A stretch of 64,000 nt of DNA from Mesorhizobium temperatum. GTDB lineage: Bacteria > Pseudomonadota > Alphaproteobacteria > Rhizobiales > Rhizobiaceae. How positions within the stretch are numbered: the first letter of the stretch is position 1; every line of letters begins with the position of its first letter. A program made the position numbers and the translations under genes. The notes under the pieces are model-generated. The model saw only the letters and a program-made list of their open reading frames with translations. It was not told the origin of the DNA and searched no databases. This document shows, in pieces, positions 58,256-64,000 of this stretch. Location: positions 27,513 through 91,512 of the forward strand of contig NZ_NPKJ01000066.1 in assembly GCF_002284575.1 (NCBI RefSeq). The letters run 5' to 3'.

Positions 58256-59603
58256 GCAAAGCGACGCAATGCGAAACCTGCTCCTGACCTATTATGGCGA
58301 TGATCTCACCGGCTCGACCGACGTCATGGAGGCGCTCGAGCTCGGCGGCGTGCCGACCGTGCTGTTCATGCGTCAGCCGGACGAGGCTCTGCTTTCGCAG
58401 TTCAGGCATTGCCGTGCCATCGGCCTGGCCGGCACCAGCCGAAGCGAGACGCCGCAATGGATGGACACGCATCTGCGCGGCGCCTTCGCCTGGCTGAAGA
58501 CCCTGAACGCCGAGATCTGCCACTACAAGGTCTGCTCGACCTTCGATTCCAGCCCGGCGATCGGCAGCATCGGCCGGGCCATCGATATCGGCCGCTCCGT
58601 GTTCAGCCAGGACAGCGTGCCGCTGGTGGTCGGCGCGCCGCAGCTCAAGCGCTATACCGCCTTCGGCCATCTGTTTGCGGCTTACCGCGAAAGATATTAC
58701 CGCATTGATCGCCATCCCGTGATGAGCCGCCACCCGACCACGCCGATGGATGAATCCGACCTGCTGATCCATCTGTCGCGCCAGACGGACCTCAGCTCGG
58801 GGCTGATCGACCTAGCGACGCTGCAGTCGGCGTCCCGCTCGGAAGCGTTTGATCGCCTGATCGAGAATGGCAGCGACATCGTGCTGTTGGACGTCGACAG
58901 CCTGGAAAGTCAGGCGCTTGCCGGCAAGGAGATATGGCGCGGCCGCAGGCCGGGCGGCACTTTCGTCGTCGGCTCTTCGGGCATCGAATATGCGCTGCTG
59001 GCCGAATGGGCGTCCAACGGGACCGTCCGTGCCGAGCCCAGCTTTTCGCCGCCGGGCGCGGCCGACCGGATCGCGGTGGTCTCGGGCAGTTGCTCGCCGA
59101 CAACGGAACGACAGATCCGCCATGCTTTGACGGATGGTTTCGACGGGATCGAGGTGGATCCTATCGAACTGGTCTCGGAGGGTTCAGACAAGGCAATTAT
59201 GCGCGCGGTTTCCGCCGGCCGCGCCAGTCTGGAGGCCGGGCGCAGCGTCGTCCTCTACACCGCCCTCGGTCCCGCAGCCGACCGGGGCGCCGAAATCGAC
59301 CGGCAGGAAGGCGCCCGCCACAAGCTTGGCCGCTGCCTCGGCGAACTTCTTCGCAAGCTGACGATCGAGCAGCAATTGCGGCGTGTGGTCATTGCCGGCG
59401 GCGACACGTCTAGCCATGCGCTCGGCCAGATGGGCGTCGATGCGCTGACGGTGCGGATGCCGCTGCCCGCCTCGCCGGGCTCTCCGCTTTGCGTCGCCCA
59501 CTCGCGCATCAAATCAATCGAAGGATTGGAGGTTGCCCTCAAGGGCGGCCAGGTCGGAACCGATCGCTATTTCTGCGCCATCCGCGATGGGCTCGGCGGC
59601 TGA
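58239..59603 (+). CDS. oiaK: DUF1537 four-carbon acid sugar kinase, 3-oxo-isoapionate kinase-like
   Basis: A kinase of the DUF1537 family, 454 residues if read from 58239. The N-terminal substrate domain begins YYGDDLTGSTDVMEALELGG. The C-terminal nucleotide-binding domain contains VVIAGGDTSSHALGQMG. Family members phosphorylate acid sugars such as threonate, erythronate and 3-oxo-isoapionate. Beside the RuBisCO-like gene the last is most likely. The start may be the ATG at 58239, overlapping the previous gene by 17 bp, or the ATG at 58269 (MRNLLLTYY). Neither has a strong ribosome site, so the N-terminus is uncertain by ten residues. Confidence 0.78.
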   Translation: MAKRPEQSDAMRNLLLTYYGDDLTGSTDVMEALELGGVPTVLFMRQPDEALLSQFRHCRAIGLAGTSRSETPQWMDTHLRGAFAWLKTLNAEICHYKVCSTFDSSPAIGSIGRAIDIGRSVFSQDSVPLVVGAPQLKRYTAFGHLFAAYRERYYRIDRHPVMSRHPTTPMDESDLLIHLSRQTDLSSGLIDLATLQSASRSEAFDRLIENGSDIVLLDVDSLESQALAGKEIWRGRRPGGTFVVGSSGIEYALLAEWASNGTVRAEPSFSPPGAADRIAVVSGSCSPTTERQIRHALTDGFDGIEVDPIELVSEGSDKAIMRAVSAGRASLEAGRSVVLYTALGPAADRGAEIDRQEGARHKLGRCLGELLRKLTIEQQLRRVVIAGGDTSSHALGQMGVDALTVRMPLPASPGSPLCVAHSRIKSIEGLEVALKGGQVGTDRYFCAIRDGLGG

Positions 59604-59765
59604 GAGGCGCGCTGGATTTGCCTTATCTCACGACTTCTTGAACACGGCGCGGTTACCAACGCACGATGACTGTCCCACATAAACCGCCGTATGCGTAGCG
59701 GCGGGGCGGCGCACAACAAGCCGGGGCTGACGACGGCTCCGCGAGTGAACCAGCGGGATGCCTCG

Positions 59766-60650
59766 ATGTCATTCAGACCGTTGCTTGGTGACGGACGGGT
59801 TCGGAGCCAGGAGGAGAAATCGGAGCCCCTGCAAACCGCGTCGTGGGGCAGCTCCTCGATCGTATTCGACAATCGGCGATGGGCGTGCCGGGAGGCGGAG
59901 CTCCGCTGGACAGCCCCTCATCACCTGATCGTGCTGACCGAAGAAGGCGGAACGTCCCATACATCTATCCGGCACGAGGCAAAATCCCTGTACGACGGGA
60001 TGGACCGGCCCGGAGCCCTCACCTTCGTCCCCGCAGGCGCGGAGCGGCAGGGCTTTTATCGCGATGTAAACCTCTCCTACTCAGCCTTGTGGATCGATCC
60101 CGATATCAGGCTTCCTGGGTGCGAACGCCTGAGAGATCTGCCGATCCTGGTGAACAAGAAAGACGTGGTCGTCGCCACGCTGCTGAGTTCGCTTCGCGAC
60201 GAGATGGCACTCGGCCACAGGCCGGACACTGCCTATGTCGAGCATCTGGTCGCCCTCGTCAGCCTCCGCGTGGCCAACCTGAACCGAGAGCAACACCCGT
60301 CTATACGTCACGGCTGTCTCAGCCGTCGGGCGCTTGGTCGAGTTCGGGATCATATCAATGCACATATGAATTCCGACATTTCGCTAAGGGAGTTGGCGGC
60401 TGTCGCGGACATGGCCGTCGACAGTTTTGCACGCCGATTCAAGGCGACGACCGGCCTGCCACCCTATGCCTATGTGATCGAGGAGCGGGTGCGACGAGCG
60501 GAGATGCTGCTGCGCGAAACGGGTTTGTCGATCGGCAGCATTGCCTTTCGCCTCGGCTTTTCAAGCCAGAGCCACTTCACCACGACCTTCCGGCGTCTCA
60601 GGGGCATGACGCCTCGGGCCTATCGGGTGAATTCTTCTCCGGAATCCTGA
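59766..60650 (+). CDS. AraC family transcriptional regulator
   Basis: A 294-residue protein with an N-terminal cupin-like sensor half (LIVLTEEGGTSHTSI, GALTFVPAGAERQGFY) and a C-terminal double helix-turn-helix (ISLRELAAVADMAVDSFARRFKA; GSIAFRLGFSSQSHFTTTFRR). It precedes the aldehyde oxidoreductase genes on the same strand by 90 bp and is probably their activator. An upstream in-frame ATG at 59691 would add 25 residues; the ATG at 59766 (MSFRPLLGDG) is preferred but not certain. Confidence 0.8.
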   Translation: MSFRPLLGDGRVRSQEEKSEPLQTASWGSSSIVFDNRRWACREAELRWTAPHHLIVLTEEGGTSHTSIRHEAKSLYDGMDRPGALTFVPAGAERQGFYRDVNLSYSALWIDPDIRLPGCERLRDLPILVNKKDVVVATLLSSLRDEMALGHRPDTAYVEHLVALVSLRVANLNREQHPSIRHGCLSRRALGRVRDHINAHMNSDISLRELAAVADMAVDSFARRFKATTGLPPYAYVIEERVRRAEMLLRETGLSIGSIAFRLGFSSQSHFTTTFRRLRGMTPRAYRVNSSPES

Positions 60651-60740
60651 CATTGCCGCCGGTTTCTTGAAAGAAAGCCGCCGGGCGCACCCCCACCTCC
60701 AGTGTCGATGAGTGACAGAACTGCGACTGGGAGATCATGC

Positions 60741-61400
60741 ATGGCCAAAACAGACAGCAGGAGCGGGCCGACTCGTCGAACGGTGCTGGAAGGCGGAGTG
60801 GCGACCGGCGTGCTCCTGGCTACCGGTATACCGGTTCACGGCGAGCCGGCCGACACCGTCACGGCGGCCGATTCGCCCACGCCGGTACCGACGATGCCAA
60901 TGTCCTTGCGGATCAACGCGAAGGATTTTGCCGTCGAGCTCGACCCGCGGACGACGCTGCTCGACGCGCTGCGCAATCATCTCGGCCTCACCGGCTCGAA
61001 GAAAGGCTGCGACCACGGCCAGTGCGGCGCATGTACGGTGCTCGTCGATGGGCGCCGGATCAATTCCTGCCTGACGCTTGCCGCAATGCATGAAGGCGAC
61101 GAGATCACCACGGTCGAGGGCCTTGCCGAGGGTGACCGGCTGCATCCGGTGCAGGCCGCCTTCGTCGCCCGCGATGGTTTCCAGTGCGGCTATTGCACGC
61201 CGGGCCAGATCTGCTCCGCCGTCGGTATGCTGGGCGAGGCCAGGGCCGGCTGGCCGAGCCATGCGAGCGCCGACGTGGCGGCGGCTTCCATCGCCCTCAC
61301 CGATGCCGAGATCCGCGAGCGGATGAGCGGCAACATCTGCCGTTGTGCCGCCTATCCGAACATTGTCGCTGCAATTCGCGACGCGGCAGAGGGGGCGTGA
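60741..61400 (+). CDS. paoA: Periplasmic aldehyde oxidoreductase, [2Fe-2S] subunit (PaoA-like)
   Basis: A 219-residue protein with a twin-arginine signal (SGPTRRTVLEGGVATGVLL). It carries two [2Fe-2S] domains: the ferredoxin-type CDHGQCGACTVLVDG with a fourth cysteine in RINSC, and the helical-domain pair FQCGYCTPGQ and NICRCAAYPN. It is the small electron-transfer subunit of a xanthine-oxidase-family enzyme exported to the periplasm folded. The ATG at 60741 follows GGGAGAT. paoB starts 3 bp after its stop. Confidence 0.85.
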   Translation: MAKTDSRSGPTRRTVLEGGVATGVLLATGIPVHGEPADTVTAADSPTPVPTMPMSLRINAKDFAVELDPRTTLLDALRNHLGLTGSKKGCDHGQCGACTVLVDGRRINSCLTLAAMHEGDEITTVEGLAEGDRLHPVQAAFVARDGFQCGYCTPGQICSAVGMLGEARAGWPSHASADVAAASIALTDAEIRERMSGNICRCAAYPNIVAAIRDAAEGA

Positions 61401-61403
61401 GCA

Positions 61404-62390
<987 letters not shown>

Positions 62391-62400
62391 GGTGACACGA

Positions 62401-64000
62401 TGACAGAGACGAAGACCAGCGAGAACCGTCCTTCCGAAACACACACCGGCGTCATCGGGCGCCCAATCGATCGTATCGACGGTCCGCTCAAAGTGACAGG
62501 GGGCGCCACCTACGCCTACGAGAATGCGCTGGAGGGTGCAGCCTATGGCTATATTCTCGGCGCCGCCGTCGCCAAGGGGCGCATTGCCGAGATCGACACG
62601 GCCGAAGCCGAACGGGCGCCGGCAGTGCTGCTGGTCATGACGCACCGGAATGCGCCGGCCCAGCCGGATTTCGGCCCGGCGGTCACGCCGACGGTGCCGG
62701 AGGTCTTCACGCGCGCCCGGCCCGCGCTCAACAGCGAGCGAGTGCGCTATTACGACGAACCCGTCGCGCTGGTCGTTGCGGAGACGTTCGAGGCGGCACG
62801 CGCTGCCGCCGGCTTCATCAAAGTGCGCTACGACGAGGAGCCGGGCCTCTACGATTTGCCGGGACATATGGCCGACGCCTACGCACCAAAGCGGACCAAT
62901 GCCGGCTTCGAGACCGACAGCATGATCGGCGACTTCGAGAGCGCCTTTGCGGCGGCTCCGGTCAAGATCGATGCTACTTACCGGACGCCCTTCGAACATC
63001 ACAATCCGATGGAGCCTCATGCGACGCTCGCCGCCTGGTCAGGCAACGAGCTGACGATCCATACATCGGCGCAGACTTTAGCGAACTTCCGGGCGGGGAT
63101 CGCCAGCACGCTTCGCATCCCGCCCGAGCGTGTGCGCATCGTGAGCCCCTTCATCGGCGGAGGCTTCGGCTCAAAACTGATTGCCCATTCCGATACAATC
63201 CTGGCCGCGCTTGCAGCGCAGGTCCTGCAGCGTCCGGTGAAGATCGCGCTGACGCGACAACAGATGTTCGCCAATGCCGGTCACCGCGCCGAGATGATCC
63301 AACAGGTACGTTTCGGCGCGGACGCCGACGGGCGGCTCACCGGGATCGCGCACGATGTCTGGTCGGCAGCGTCCAGCTTCGAGGAGTACTGCGAGCAAAC
63401 GGCAGTTTTTGCCCGCTCGCTCTATGTGGCGCCGAACCGTGTCACCCGCCATCGCCTGGTTCCGCTGGATATCAACCGCGGCGAATGGATGCGCTCGCCC
63501 GGCGAAGCGCCCGGCATGCTGGCTTTCGAATGCGCCATGGATGAGCTCGCCGACCGGCTCGGCCTGGACCCAATCGAACTCAGGATCCGCAACGAACCGG
63601 CACAGGATCCCGAGCGCGGCGTGCCGTTCTCCACCCGCAATCTCGTCGCCTGCATGAAGGAAGGCGCCCGCCGTTTCGGTTGGGAGCGGAGAAACCCGAC
63701 ACCCGGCCGCACCCGGGAGGGCCGGAAGCTCATCGGCTACGGCATGGCGGCGGCGATCCGTCCGAACTACATCGGCGCGGCGACGGCGCAGGTTGCGGTC
63801 GACCGGGACGCTCGGGTGACGGCGCGGCTCGACATGACGGATATCGGGACCGGCTCATATACGATCCTGACCCAAATCGCTGCGGACAGCCTCGGCCTGC
63901 CGATCTCGTCCATCAAAGTGGAACTTGGCGACAGCCGCTTCCCGAGGACCGCCGGCTCCGGCGGGTCTTGGGGCGCCGCGAGCGCGGGTTCGGCGCTGCA
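62401..64000 (+). CDS. paoC: Periplasmic aldehyde oxidoreductase, molybdenum subunit (PaoC-like), cut by the window end
   Basis: The open frame from the ATG at 62401 (after GAGGTG) runs without a stop to the window edge, giving 533 residues of what should be about 730. It begins MTETKTSENRPSETHTGVIG and includes the substrate/cofactor segments YDEPVALVVAETFEAA, FIGGGFGSKLIAHSD and MRSPGEAPGMLAFECAMDEL of molybdenum hydroxylases. The active-site glutamate lies beyond the edge. This subunit binds the molybdopterin cofactor and oxidises aldehydes to acids. Members usually need a PaoD/XdhC-like chaperone, which is not in view. Confidence 0.85.

Overview
The window looks like chromosomal DNA of an alphaproteobacterium of the order Rhizobiales, most likely Mesorhizobium or a close relative. 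This is inferred from the high GC content, the palindromic intergenic repeats and the familiar protein families, not from a database search. Nearly all of it is tightly packed catabolic and transport genes. I see no tRNA, rRNA, CRISPR array, prophage or insertion sequence.

Left part (about 0.9-23.3 kb): a complete aerobic methylated-amine island. Trimethylamine monooxygenase (tmm) makes TMAO. TMAO demethylase (tdm) converts it to dimethylamine plus formaldehyde. A four-gene dimethylamine monooxygenase set (dmmDABC) makes monomethylamine. N-methylglutamate synthase (mgsABC), gamma-glutamylmethylamide synthetase (gmaS) and N-methylglutamate dehydrogenase (mgdABCD) carry the methyl group to folate and release nitrogen. 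An ammonium transporter with a small membrane protein, an APC-family permease and an XRE-cupin regulator complete the set. Three palindromic intergenic elements lie in and around it.

Middle (23.5-34.9 kb): a TetR-controlled RND efflux pump followed by an aldehyde dehydrogenase; a VOC protein and a PhzF-like protein; a YkgB-like membrane protein with a SnoaL-like protein; and an acyl-CoA synthetase.

35.0-44.4 kb: a SorC-type regulator, a fused class II aldolase/short-chain dehydrogenase, a sugar ABC importer, and the methylthioribose kinase and isomerase genes mtnK and mtnA. Together they read as an uptake-and-cleavage route for methylthioribose or 5-deoxyribose. This is the best candidate here for an incompletely described system.

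44.7-59.6 kb: a D-apiose/D-apionate catabolic locus: an oxidoisomerase (ApnO-like), an ABC importer with a DUF2291 lipoprotein, apiose dehydrogenase (ApsD-like), a frameshifted apionolactonase (ApnL-like), a NanR-like GntR regulator, a RuBisCO-like protein and a DUF1537 kinase (OiaK-like). A shared ATTATACCAG motif lies before three of its transcription units. Two unrelated-looking envelope genes (a glycine-rich secreted protein and a Wza-like coiled-coil protein) interrupt the locus.

Right end (59.7-64.0 kb): an AraC regulator and a periplasmic molybdenum aldehyde oxidoreductase (PaoABC-like), cut by the window edge. The left edge cuts a DoxX gene that also appears frameshifted.
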